A program made the translations under genes and the position numbers. A DNA stretch of 5,265 nucleotides from positions 1-5,265 of the forward strand of contig CAZNKO010000051.1 in assembly GCA_964573855.1 (NCBI GenBank). Reading direction: 5' to 3'. The notes under the pieces are model-generated. The model did not search any database and had not been told where the DNA came from. It saw nothing but the letters and a program-made list of their open reading frames with translations. Shown one piece after another: positions 1 to 5,223 of the stretch. The stretch is from CAZNKO01 sp964573855 (GTDB lineage Bacteria; Patescibacteriota; Patescibacteriia; UBA9934; GWF2-40-263). The stretch's first letter is position 1, and each line of letters starts with the position of its first letter.

Positions 1-36
1 CCGGGTCTGTAGAACCCGACTCGACGTTCTCCTTCT

Positions 37-1110
37 TCAGCGCATCTCGCGCAACGACTGATCCCAATGGTGTTGATAACAGATCCACCCCAGATCGTCG
101 GCCCACGAGACGACCTTGAGTCTCCCAGCCGCGAGGAGCGGCTGAAGCTCCGCCCGGCCCTCCACAGGAATGGTGTCCGTCACGTAAATCCGATCGACCG
201 GGCATTCCGGCTGGAGGAACCGCTGCGGCGCATCCCCGCACAAGACTCCGTGCGTCACGACCCCCCAGACGCGTACGGCCTCATACTGCGTCTTAAGCAC
301 GATAGCCACATTCACATTCGTGCCACCCGTCGCGATCTCGTCGTCGACGGTAAGCGCGATTGCATCCCGAAGGGCTTCGAGGTCTCCGTAGAGCCTCCCG
401 ACTCTGGAGTCCTTACTGGACTGCCGCCGCTTCGTCCCGCACACAAGCGGAAACTCGCGCTTGAACCGATCCTTCAACTGCTCGATCGCGCTCTCCACAC
501 GCTTCACGGCGCCATCATCCGGAAAGACGAGACAGATCTTCGTGCCATTGCCTTCCGAAATCGCGTCGTTGACAGCATGGGTGAGAAGGCGTCGAACGAG
601 AGAGACTTCCGTAATGATTCCAGGGCCCCCTGACATCACCACCTGCGGCGCGTGCAGATCAACCGAGATGATCCGGTCGAGTTTATCCTCACTCGCGCGC
701 TTCATGAGGTAGATCGGAAGCGGCGCCATAGCGAGTTCAAGCGTGCCCTCGTCCTTGTCGGAGCGACCGAGCGGAAGGTACCCGCACACGATCGTGATGC
801 GTCCCGCGCGCCGACCCGCAAGATACGCGAGCAGCATTTCGAGACGATTGAGCATGAAGGGTGTACCCGGACCACTTGTAAACACGACACAGTCATGTCC
901 CCCGATATGTTCTTTACCGAGTTGAAGAAAGATCTCGCCACTCGCCCGCGTGCCAAACGTCGGCATCACGATGTCGACCGGCGTTTCGTTGTGTTTCTCG
1001 CGCACACCGATTGCTTCGACTTTTCCTTTTACTTCTTCTGCGAGCTTCTCGAATCCCGGCGTGGGAACAAGGGTCAGCCCGCCATGACGATTAAAAGGTG
1101 CTGAGGCCAT
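37..1110 (-). CDS. prs: Divergent ribose-phosphate pyrophosphokinase (PRPP synthetase) homologue
   Basis: The 357-residue product resembles PRPP synthetase, which makes phosphoribosyl pyrophosphate from ribose 5-phosphate and ATP in the cytosol for nucleotide synthesis. Family landmarks appear in order: RASGEIF near 55-61 (the RFSDGEI region), GYLPLGRSDKD at 110-120 (the GYARQDR ATP loop), VDLHA at 150-154, FPDDGAVKR at 196-204, the catalytic-loop KRR at 227-229, and the PRPP loop VDDEIATGGT at 255-264. THGVL and VTDTIP follow near 286-290 and 310-315. It is longer than the usual ~315 residues, with extra sequence at both ends. It departs from consensus in the ATP loop (RSD for RQD) and the PRPP loop (A260 where Asp is usual). 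The ATG start has a GGAGG five bases upstream. The gene is monocistronic here and divergent from the 2H-phosphoesterase gene. Family membership is firm; full catalytic activity is inference. Confidence 0.86.
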   Translation of the reverse strand: MASAPFNRHGGLTLVPTPGFEKLAEEVKGKVEAIGVREKHNETPVDIVMPTFGTRASGEIFLQLGKEHIGGHDCVVFTSGPGTPFMLNRLEMLLAYLAGRRAGRITIVCGYLPLGRSDKDEGTLELAMAPLPIYLMKRASEDKLDRIISVDLHAPQVVMSGGPGIITEVSLVRRLLTHAVNDAISEGNGTKICLVFPDDGAVKRVESAIEQLKDRFKREFPLVCGTKRRQSSKDSRVGRLYGDLEALRDAIALTVDDEIATGGTNVNVAIVLKTQYEAVRVWGVVTHGVLCGDAPQRFLQPECPVDRIYVTDTIPVEGRAELQPLLAAGRLKVVSWADDLGWICYQHHWDQSLREMR

Positions 1111-1115
1111 CGTTT

Positions 1116-1120
1116 CCTCC
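1116..1120 (-). promoter_or_regulatory. Strong Shine-Dalgarno site of the PRPP synthetase homologue
   Basis: Read on the minus strand, GGAGG lies five bases before the ATG at 1110. It fixes the start of this gene. It is also the only canonical ribosome binding site seen in the window; the other genes lack one or have only weak purine stretches. Confidence 0.8.
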
Positions 1121-1140
1121 AGGGTTGGGACGGCGAAGAG

Positions 1141-1169
1141 AGCTTAGGCAATTCTTCCGTTTTTGGCAA
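1141..1169 (-). promoter_or_regulatory. Candidate sigma70-type promoter for the PRPP synthetase homologue
   Basis: On the minus strand TTGCCA (1169-1164, five of six matches to the -35 consensus) is followed after 17 bases by TAAGCT (1146-1141, only three of six matches to the -10). The expected transcription start would leave a leader of roughly 25 nt containing the GGAGG site. The spacing is ideal but the -10 is poor, so this is a tentative call. Confidence 0.3.
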
Positions 1170-1199
1170 TGGGAAACGTGCTGAGGAAACCAATCCATG

Positions 1200-1220
1200 A
1201 TACGGTTGCGAATTCCGTAT
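1200..1220. promoter_or_regulatory. Dyad in the divergent promoter region, possible operator
   Basis: ATACGG at 1200-1205 and CCGTAT at 1215-1220 form perfect six-base arms around a nine-base AT-rich centre. The dyad lies between two divergent genes and ends 16 bases before the ATG at 1237, which suits a repressor site. No regulator is encoded nearby and the arms are short, so chance is possible. Confidence 0.25.
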
Positions 1221-1236
1221 TGCTCCAAACCAAAAT

Positions 1237-1785
1237 ATGCCAAGATACTTCATTGCTATTCTTCTCCACGACGAACCCAAATGGCAGATCGACGCTCTGC
1301 GCGATGAACTTGCGGCGCGGTTTAGCGTGAAGGAGGCGCTGAAAATTCCCCCGCACATCACGCTCTATCCGCCGTTTGAGACGGAGGACGTGACCGCCCT
1401 CATTCCAAAACTCAAGGAGATCGCAGAAAAAACAAAAATCTTCTCGGCCAACGTCACGCGTTTCCATCACTTTGATGACCGCGTTTGGTTCGTGGATGTG
1501 GAGCAGGGCGCGGAACTTCATGCGTTGAAAAAACGCATCGACGGCGTGGTTGACACGACCGTTCCACGCTCTGCATCTCCGAGAAACCAGCGGCCGGTCC
1601 ATTTCCACATCACGCTCGCGACAAAAGACGTGGGCCCCAAAGCCTTCCAAGCCCTCAAAGCCTTCTTCGACGCCGAGCCTCTCCCCTTCTCGACCCTCCC
1701 GATCGACAACATCACCCTCCTCGTCCATCAAAATCACGCCTGGCAAGCAGAGAGGGTGTTCCCTTTTTCAATATCTAACCTCTGA
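1237..1785 (+). CDS. 2'-5' RNA ligase / 2H phosphoesterase superfamily protein (LigT-like)
   Basis: The 182-residue protein carries the two HxT signatures that define 2H phosphoesterases: PPHITLYPPF with H40 and T42, and HFHITLATK with H124 and T126. The spacing and total length match LigT/ThpR-type proteins. In this superfamily the paired histidines open 2',3'-cyclic phosphates or act on 2'-5' linkages in RNA; the substrate cannot be read from the sequence. No signal peptide is seen, so it is probably cytosolic. The ATG gives an N-terminus (MPRYFIAILL) that forms the expected first beta strand, but it has no Shine-Dalgarno site, so a leaderless or weakly initiated message is possible. The last residues and the TGA stop fall in a degenerate heptamer repeat. 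It might be cotranscribed with the DUF378 gene 102 nt downstream, since no terminator is evident between them. Confidence 0.85.
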   Translation: MPRYFIAILLHDEPKWQIDALRDELAARFSVKEALKIPPHITLYPPFETEDVTALIPKLKEIAEKTKIFSANVTRFHHFDDRVWFVDVEQGAELHALKKRIDGVVDTTVPRSASPRNQRPVHFHITLATKDVGPKAFQALKAFFDAEPLPFSTLPIDNITLLVHQNHAWQAERVFPFSISNL

Positions 1786-1810
1786 CCTCCAACTTCCTAC
1801 CCCCACTCCT
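1776..1810. repeat. Degenerate heptanucleotide tandem repeat, left copy
   Basis: Five consecutive 7-base units can be read: TAACCTC, TGACCTC, CAACTTC, CTACCCC, CACTCCT. The last two are weak. The second unit supplies the in-frame TGA stop of the 2H-phosphoesterase gene. Its reverse complement matches the array at 2106-2140 unit for unit (22 of 24 bases between 1777-1800 and 2109-2132). Such short tandem heptamers recall the STRR sequences known from cyanobacterial spacers, but no relation is claimed. Confidence 0.7.
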
Positions 1811-1819
1811 TGTGGATAC
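1811..1819 (-). promoter_or_regulatory. DnaA-box-like 9-mer (8 of 9)
   Basis: TGTGGATAC differs at one position from TGTGGATAA, the reverse complement of the DnaA box TTATCCACA. With the preceding CT it forms a 10-base exact repeat (1809-1818 and 1853-1862) shared with the second site. Binding by DnaA is inference. Confidence 0.3.
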
Positions 1820-1834
1820 TTTTTTCTCCAAGAA

Positions 1835-1891
1835 ATGACCAAAAAATGGTATCTTGTGGATAACATTTATTCTTATTTTTTCGTTCTATGA
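1835..1891 (+). CDS. Possible 18-residue leader peptide upstream of the DUF378 gene
   Basis: A short frame starting ATG ACC AAA encodes 18 residues rich in aromatic and hydrophobic side chains. Its TGA stop overlaps the ATG start of the DUF378 gene as ATGA (1888-1891), the usual geometry of translational coupling. The downstream gene has no Shine-Dalgarno site of its own, which would make coupling useful. Only a weak AAGA precedes this ATG, and a short open frame in AT-rich DNA is not rare, so this is a low-confidence call. Confidence 0.2.
   Translation: MTKKWYLVDNIYSYFFVL
1855..1863 (-). promoter_or_regulatory. DnaA-box-like 9-mer (perfect consensus)
   Basis: TGTGGATAA is the exact reverse complement of the consensus DnaA box TTATCCACA. 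It lies in an AT-rich stretch 24 bases before the ATG of the DUF378 gene and in the same orientation as the near-match 44 bases upstream. It may be a DnaA-responsive regulatory site; two boxes are too few to call an origin. Confidence 0.4.
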
Positions 1892-2106
1892 TGTGGTCCT
1901 CGGGAATGTGCAGCGCGCACAAAGTCGGATGGGTCCTGGTGTGGGTCGGAGCCCTAAATTGGGGTCTCGTCGGCGCCTTCAACTGGAACCTCGTGAACGC
2001 CCTCCTTGGCGGCTGGCCAACGCTCGAACGCGTCGTCTACGTGCTCGTCGGGCTTTCGGCGCTTTGGATGCTTGGGTGCGCCAAGTGCAAGATGTGTAAA
2101 AAATAG
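1888..2106 (+). CDS. DUF378-type small two-helix membrane protein with a Cys-rich tail
   Basis: The 72-residue protein matches the DUF378 pattern: GALNWGLVGAFNWNLV near 21-36 and RVVYVLVGLSALW near 48-60. These mark two predicted membrane helices (about 13-36 and 47-63). The family is widespread in bacteria but its function is unknown. After the second helix the chain ends in CAKCKMCKK, giving C64, C67 and C70, with another cysteine at C8; this could bind a metal or form disulfides, which is inference. Two ATGs stand side by side (1888 and 1891) and a third lies at residue 7; none has a clear Shine-Dalgarno site, so the exact start is uncertain. The stop is followed at once by a heptamer repeat and then a strong terminator. 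Confidence 0.8.
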   Translation: MMWSSGMCSAHKVGWVLVWVGALNWGLVGAFNWNLVNALLGGWPTLERVVYVLVGLSALWMLGCAKCKMCKK

Positions 2107-2140
2107 AAGTCGGAAGTTGGAGGTGAGAGGTTGGAATAGA
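2106..2140. repeat. Degenerate heptanucleotide tandem repeat, right copy
   Basis: Five 7-base units follow one another: GAAGTCG, GAAGTTG, GAGGTGA, GAGGTTG, GAATAGA (consensus about GARGTYG). The first base is the last base of the DUF378 stop codon. The array is the inverted counterpart of 1776-1810, so the DUF378 gene is bracketed by inverted repeats about 330 bp apart. It abuts the terminator hairpin. Confidence 0.7.
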
Positions 2141-2169
2141 AAACGCGACGGTCATGCCGTTGCGTTTTT
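2140..2169. terminator. Bidirectional intrinsic terminator between convergent genes
   Basis: AAAACGCGACGG (2140-2151) pairs with CCGTTGCGTTTT (2157-2168) around the loop TCATG, giving a 12-base stem with a single G-U pair on the plus strand. The plus transcript ends in five Ts (2165-2169). On the minus strand the stem has one A-C mismatch and is followed by TTTTC. It serves the DUF378 gene and the oppositely oriented TPR gene. The TGA stop of the TPR gene (2154-2152) lies in the loop, so the last codons of that gene form one arm of the hairpin. Confidence 0.75.
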
Positions 2170-2952
2170 CATTTCTTCGAGCCGTTTTTCGAAATCGGGG
2201 AGCTTTTGATTTTCCGGATTCACCTCTTTCAGAAGGTCGAGGCCGCGTTTGGCATCCGGCTGCTCTTTCACGGTGAGCGCTGTCTCGATATACGCGTCAA
2301 GATACTTTGGATTTTTCGGACGGATCGTCGTGGCCTTCCGCAAGTGCTCAAGCGCGCCGCGGGGGTTCCCGACCGCGGTCTCGAGCTCGGCCATGCTCAT
2401 TTGGATACTTGCGTCCTCGGAATCCAAGCGAAGGGCGAAGGCGAGCGTCTCGCGCGCTTGCTCGAAATTTCTCACCTTCAAATAGAGATTCCCAAGCCCT
2501 TCGTACGCCTCGACATGCTTGGGATTATGGCTGATGACTTCAATGTAGCGCTTCTCGGCCTGCACGTATTCTTCCTGCCGCACGAACGCCTCGGCATCAT
2601 CGAGGAGCCGCTTGATCGTCTCGGGATTTACGGCATGAGCGTCGGAGACGGATCCTTGTTTCAATTTTTGATAATACTGTTCCAGCCGATAGAGCCTTTG
2701 CACGGCGCGGCGGCCGAGACTCACCGCCCTTTTGCCTCCGGCCACGACCGCTTTCCCGACCCGTCCGAGCTTTTCCGTGTTCAGGCGGCGGAACCGCTCC
2801 AGGATGATCCGTTCCTTCACTTGCCGTGTCTTTTCCGTCGGGATCGTGGAAACATCAATCACGGTCAACGCCGAAATCTTCCGGATGATGACGACCCCGA
2901 TGGCCACGAGAGCAAGGCCGATCAAGATAAGGGGAACAAGCCAGAACAACAC
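2152..2952 (-). CDS. Membrane-anchored TPR-repeat protein
   Basis: The 266-residue protein begins with one hydrophobic segment (about residues 2-23), followed by RK and a strongly basic region (about 40-98) likely to be helical. Four tetratricopeptide-like repeats fill about 112-247; the clearest are 112-145, 146-179 (YEGLGNLYLKVRNFEQA) and 180-213. TPRs are helical hairpins that bind other proteins, so a membrane-tethered scaffold is the reasonable inference; by the positive-inside rule the TPR domain would be cytoplasmic. No enzymatic motif is visible. The start is GTG, three bases after the tpiA stop; the next codon is TTG, and no internal ATG occurs before the TPRs. There is no well-placed Shine-Dalgarno site, so translation is probably coupled to tpiA. 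It is the last gene of the operon. A specific family name is not recognised. Confidence 0.8.
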   Translation of the reverse strand: MLFWLVPLILIGLALVAIGVVIIRKISALTVIDVSTIPTEKTRQVKERIILERFRRLNTEKLGRVGKAVVAGGKRAVSLGRRAVQRLYRLEQYYQKLKQGSVSDAHAVNPETIKRLLDDAEAFVRQEEYVQAEKRYIEVISHNPKHVEAYEGLGNLYLKVRNFEQARETLAFALRLDSEDASIQMSMAELETAVGNPRGALEHLRKATTIRPKNPKYLDAYIETALTVKEQPDAKRGLDLLKEVNPENQKLPDFEKRLEEMKNATA

Positions 2953-2955
2953 AGA

Positions 2956-3735
2956 TTAGGCCGTGACCTGCGCTTCCAGAACATCCGTCGCCGCAGAGAG
3001 AATTTCTGAAAATTGGTTGAGCTTCACGCTCGCGCCGCCGACCAAAACGCCCTCGATTGCGGGCTCACGCAAAAACGGGTAGGCGTTCTTGCCGTCCACG
3101 CTTCCGCCGTAAACCACGGAAAATTGCTCGTCGCGCAGACCCTTACCCATCTCGCGCAAATGCGCGCGGATGTGCGTATGCATCTCGACCGCGTCCGCCG
3201 GCGTAGCAGGGACTCCGGTTCCAATCGCCCACACAGGCTCGTAGGCCACGAGAAAACGGTCTCTGGGTTTTGGCTGAACGTGCGCAAACACGGCGTGGAG
3301 TTGCGCGCCCACCACTTCTTTGGCACGGCCTGCCTCCCGTTCTTCACGCGTCTCCCCGACACACACGATCGGGGTGAGGCCCGCGGCAAACGCAGCCGCC
3401 ACTTTCTTCTGCACCATCTCATCCGTCTCTCCGAGCTGCTGCCTCCGTTCCGAGTGTCCGATGATCACATGCGTCACGCCGAGTTCATCCAACATGCGTC
3501 CGGAAAGCTCACCCGTCTGCGCTCCCTGTGCAAGCCACGACATGTTCTGCGCGCCGAGAAGCACATGGCTCCGTGCCACGACCTTGCGTACCTCGCTCAA
3601 GGCGACGGCCGGAGGGCACACCACCACCTTTGGCAAAACCTTTTTCCCGCGGAGCGCCAAAAGCACGCCGCGGGCGAGCGCCAAGCTCTCGCGGGAGCCG
3701 ACGTACATTTTCCAATTGCCGACCACGATTTTCAT
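2956..3735 (-). CDS. tpiA: Triosephosphate isomerase
   Basis: This cytosolic glycolytic enzyme interconverts dihydroxyacetone phosphate and glyceraldehyde 3-phosphate. The 259-residue chain has every hallmark: GNWKM at 6-10 (N7, K9), GAQN at 61-64, the electrophile H94 in IIGHSERR (91-98), VCVGE at 124-128, the catalytic E166 with flexible loop 6 in AYEPVWAIGTG (164-174), and phosphate-binding YGGSV (209-213) and GVLVGGAS (229-236). The ATG start at 3735 is chosen because homologues begin directly with a short MK-V-GNWKM strand; a GTG 21 bases upstream would add seven unlikely residues. No Shine-Dalgarno site is evident. It lies 27 nt after the M16 stop and three nt before the TPR gene, so all three are probably one operon. 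No other glycolytic gene is in the window. Confidence 0.96.
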   Translation of the reverse strand: MKIVVGNWKMYVGSRESLALARGVLLALRGKKVLPKVVVCPPAVALSEVRKVVARSHVLLGAQNMSWLAQGAQTGELSGRMLDELGVTHVIIGHSERRQQLGETDEMVQKKVAAAFAAGLTPIVCVGETREEREAGRAKEVVGAQLHAVFAHVQPKPRDRFLVAYEPVWAIGTGVPATPADAVEMHTHIRAHLREMGKGLRDEQFSVVYGGSVDGKNAYPFLREPAIEGVLVGGASVKLNQFSEILSAATDVLEAQVTA

Positions 3736-3740
3736 AAAAT

Positions 3741-3774
3741 AGGTTCGCAGGGTCACAGGTTCTTAGGTGCGCAG
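3741..3774. repeat. Degenerate octanucleotide tandem repeat spanning the M16 stop codon
   Basis: Read on the minus strand, four 8-base units follow one another: CTGCGCAC, CTAAGAAC, CTGTGACC, CTGCGAAC, then a final CT (consensus about CTGCGAAC). The array encodes the last residues (LRT) and TAA stop of the M16 gene and fills most of the spacer before the tpiA ATG. The unit differs from the heptamer near the DUF378 gene but its position, at a gene end, is the same. Confidence 0.6.
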
Positions 3775-5037
3775 AACCGCGGCTTTCAAAAAGGATTCGG
3801 GGGTCCGATACGGCCCGATCGCGGCCACTGACATCCGGCGCCGGTCGAGCAGCTCGCGGGCAACGCGCTTCACCTGGGAGGCGGTGACGCGTTCAATTTC
3901 TTTAAGACGCCTCTCCACGTTCTTTGGCTCGCGAACGAGAAGCTCCTGCCCCGCATACCACTCGGCTCGCGAAGATGAATCTTCAAACCGGAGCAGTAAT
4001 TTTCCATGAACATTATCCTTTGCCTCTCGAAGTTCTCGCGCTGTGATACCGCGGCGCACGATCTTGCTGACTTCCTCAAAAATCGTCTTGGTCGCAAGCG
4101 GCAGACGCGCCTTCTCGAGGCCTGCCTGAATCGTGAACGCGCCGACTTCTTGATACGACGAGACGCCGGCTCCTACTCGATACGCAAGCCCTCGGCGTTC
4201 GCGAACCGCAATAAACAGGCGCGAACTCATGGTGCCGCCCAAGACGGTCGCGAGCAACGTTACCGCCGAATTACGCTTATCGTCAATCCCAAACGAAGGG
4301 AAACCGAACGCCACTTGAACCTGTTTGGTCGCCTTGTACTGCACCCGCACACGCGGTTTCGCGCGGGGCGCAAGCGATCGAAATGGCTTGAAATCTTTCG
4401 GAGGACGGCCGTCAGAAACTGCGCCAAACTTCTTCCGCAAGTACGCGAGGGCGCTTGAAGGAATCTTCCCAGCCACGGCTACCACCATGCGTGAGGGAAG
4501 GTAATGGGAATGATGAAAATCCATCACGGCCTTGCGGCTCATCGAGCGCATCGTCTCATGGCTCCCCGTGATTTCCCAGCCGAGCGTGGACCCCTCAAAC
4601 ATGGTCTGCTCAAGAAGATCCTCGACATACATCATAGGATTATCGTGATACATGTTGATCTCCTCAATGATGACGCCGCGCTCGCGCTCCACCTCCTTCG
4701 GGGCAAAAGTGGAGTGGAACAGCATGTCATGGAGAAGATCGACCGCGAGCGGCAAATGCGCCGCGTCCGCTTTCACGTAATAGCCGGTCGAATCCTTGTT
4801 CGTGTAGGCGTTGTACTCCGCGCCCACCGCATCCAGCGCCCGGCTGATATCGATCGTCTGCGGCCGGCGCTTCGTGCCCTTGAACATCAAATGCTCCACA
4901 AAATGCGCGGCGCCGTTGATCGCGGGATATTCGTAGCGCGATCCGACTGTGAACAGCACTAAAATCGTCGCCGCCTCGGTTCCCGAAAACGGGACGAGCA
5001 GCACCCGGGCTCCGTTTGGAAGAGTGATTTTGCGCAT
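3763..5037 (-). CDS. M16 family zinc metallopeptidase (processing peptidase-like)
   Basis: The 424-residue protein has the inverted zinc motif HxxEH of M16 peptidases as H45-F-V-E48-H49 in AAHFVEHLMFKGT, with the third ligand expected at E125 or E126 in RGVIIEEINMY about 76 residues later. NAYTNKDSTGYY (76-87) is typical of the mitochondrial processing peptidase-like (M16B) branch. The C-terminal half is the usual paired, non-zinc domain with GGTMSSRLF (267-275) and the R282/Y286 pair in RRGLAY. Length fits a single-chain two-domain M16B enzyme, which usually dimerises and degrades or trims peptides. No signal peptide is visible, so cytosolic action is inferred. The ATG at 5037 leads straight into the first strand (RKITLPNGARVLLV), as in homologues. 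No Shine-Dalgarno site precedes it; a fold-back repeat ends four bases upstream. It is the first complete gene of the minus operon. Confidence 0.92.
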   Translation of the reverse strand: MRKITLPNGARVLLVPFSGTEAATILVLFTVGSRYEYPAINGAAHFVEHLMFKGTKRRPQTIDISRALDAVGAEYNAYTNKDSTGYYVKADAAHLPLAVDLLHDMLFHSTFAPKEVERERGVIIEEINMYHDNPMMYVEDLLEQTMFEGSTLGWEITGSHETMRSMSRKAVMDFHHSHYLPSRMVVAVAGKIPSSALAYLRKKFGAVSDGRPPKDFKPFRSLAPRAKPRVRVQYKATKQVQVAFGFPSFGIDDKRNSAVTLLATVLGGTMSSRLFIAVRERRGLAYRVGAGVSSYQEVGAFTIQAGLEKARLPLATKTIFEEVSKIVRRGITARELREAKDNVHGKLLLRFEDSSSRAEWYAGQELLVREPKNVERRLKEIERVTASQVKRVARELLDRRRMSVAAIGPYRTPESFLKAAVLRT

Positions 5038-5041
5038 AGGG

Positions 5042-5223
5042 AGAGATGAGCGGGGTCATTTCTAAGGAATGTCTCGGAGCCCGTCAGCTTGGTCCCCGCA
5101 CCTTCTAACCCTTCGACAAGCTCAGGGAATAAAAAGTGCGGGGTGACGGGCGGAGAGCACAAGGAGCGTCCCGCCGCTGGAGCGGGACGCTCCGCTTCCG
5201 AAGAAATGACTCCGCTCATCTCT
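5042..5223. repeat. 182-bp fold-back element with terminal inverted arms and two internal hairpins
   Basis: Arms 5042-5069 and 5196-5223 are inverted copies with three mismatched positions in 28; within 5043-5063 versus 5202-5222 20 of 21 bases match and the exception is a possible G-U pair. Inside, hairpin A pairs GCCCGTCA (5079-5086) with TGACGGGC (5144-5151) and CCCCGCAC (5094-5101) with GTGCGGGG (5136-5143), leaving a 7-nt bulge. Its tip holds CCCTTCGACAAGCTCAGGG (5109-5127), a motif I recall as a dispersed intergenic repeat in many bacterial genomes. Hairpin B is a perfect 12-bp stem, 5163-5174 with 5182-5193. Together they predict a three-way junction. No transposase, target duplication or T-run is seen, so it resembles a REP/MITE-like repeat more than a terminator. 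Confidence 0.75.

Noticed and set aside
2..18. CGGGT/ACCCG hairpin downstream of the PRPP synthetase homologue as a terminator
   Set aside because: The stem is only five bases, an alternative AGAAC/GTTCT pairing competes, and the window ends before any T-run could be seen.
67..633. Plus-strand frame of 188 codons opposite the PRPP synthetase homologue
   Set aside because: Antisense shadow of a gene with conserved KRR and DDxxxTGGT motifs and a strong ribosome binding site.
1206..1236. Promoter for the 2H-phosphoesterase gene (TTGCGA ... CAAAAT)
   Set aside because: The spacing is 19 bases and the -10-like word touches the ATG, which would place the transcription start inside the gene.
2206..3009. 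Long plus-strand frame of 267 codons opposite the TPR gene
   Set aside because: It mirrors the TPR gene on the other strand, shows no family motif, and the minus frame has clear TPR repeats and a membrane helix.
3013..3831. Plus-strand frame of 272 codons opposite tpiA
   Set aside because: It is the antisense shadow of a fully motif-supported triosephosphate isomerase; its predicted protein is rich in His/Arg with no recognisable domain.
5163..5193. The perfect 12-bp hairpin as an intrinsic terminator
   Set aside because: No T-run follows on either strand and it sits inside a larger palindromic element, so a repeat is the better explanation.
4959..5219. Minus-strand frame of 86 codons covering the fold-back element
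   Set aside because: Its peptide includes FPELVEG, the translation of the CTTCGACAAGCTCAGG repeat, and SSEAERP from the repeat arm. It also overlaps the M16 gene start out of frame. It is translated repeat DNA.
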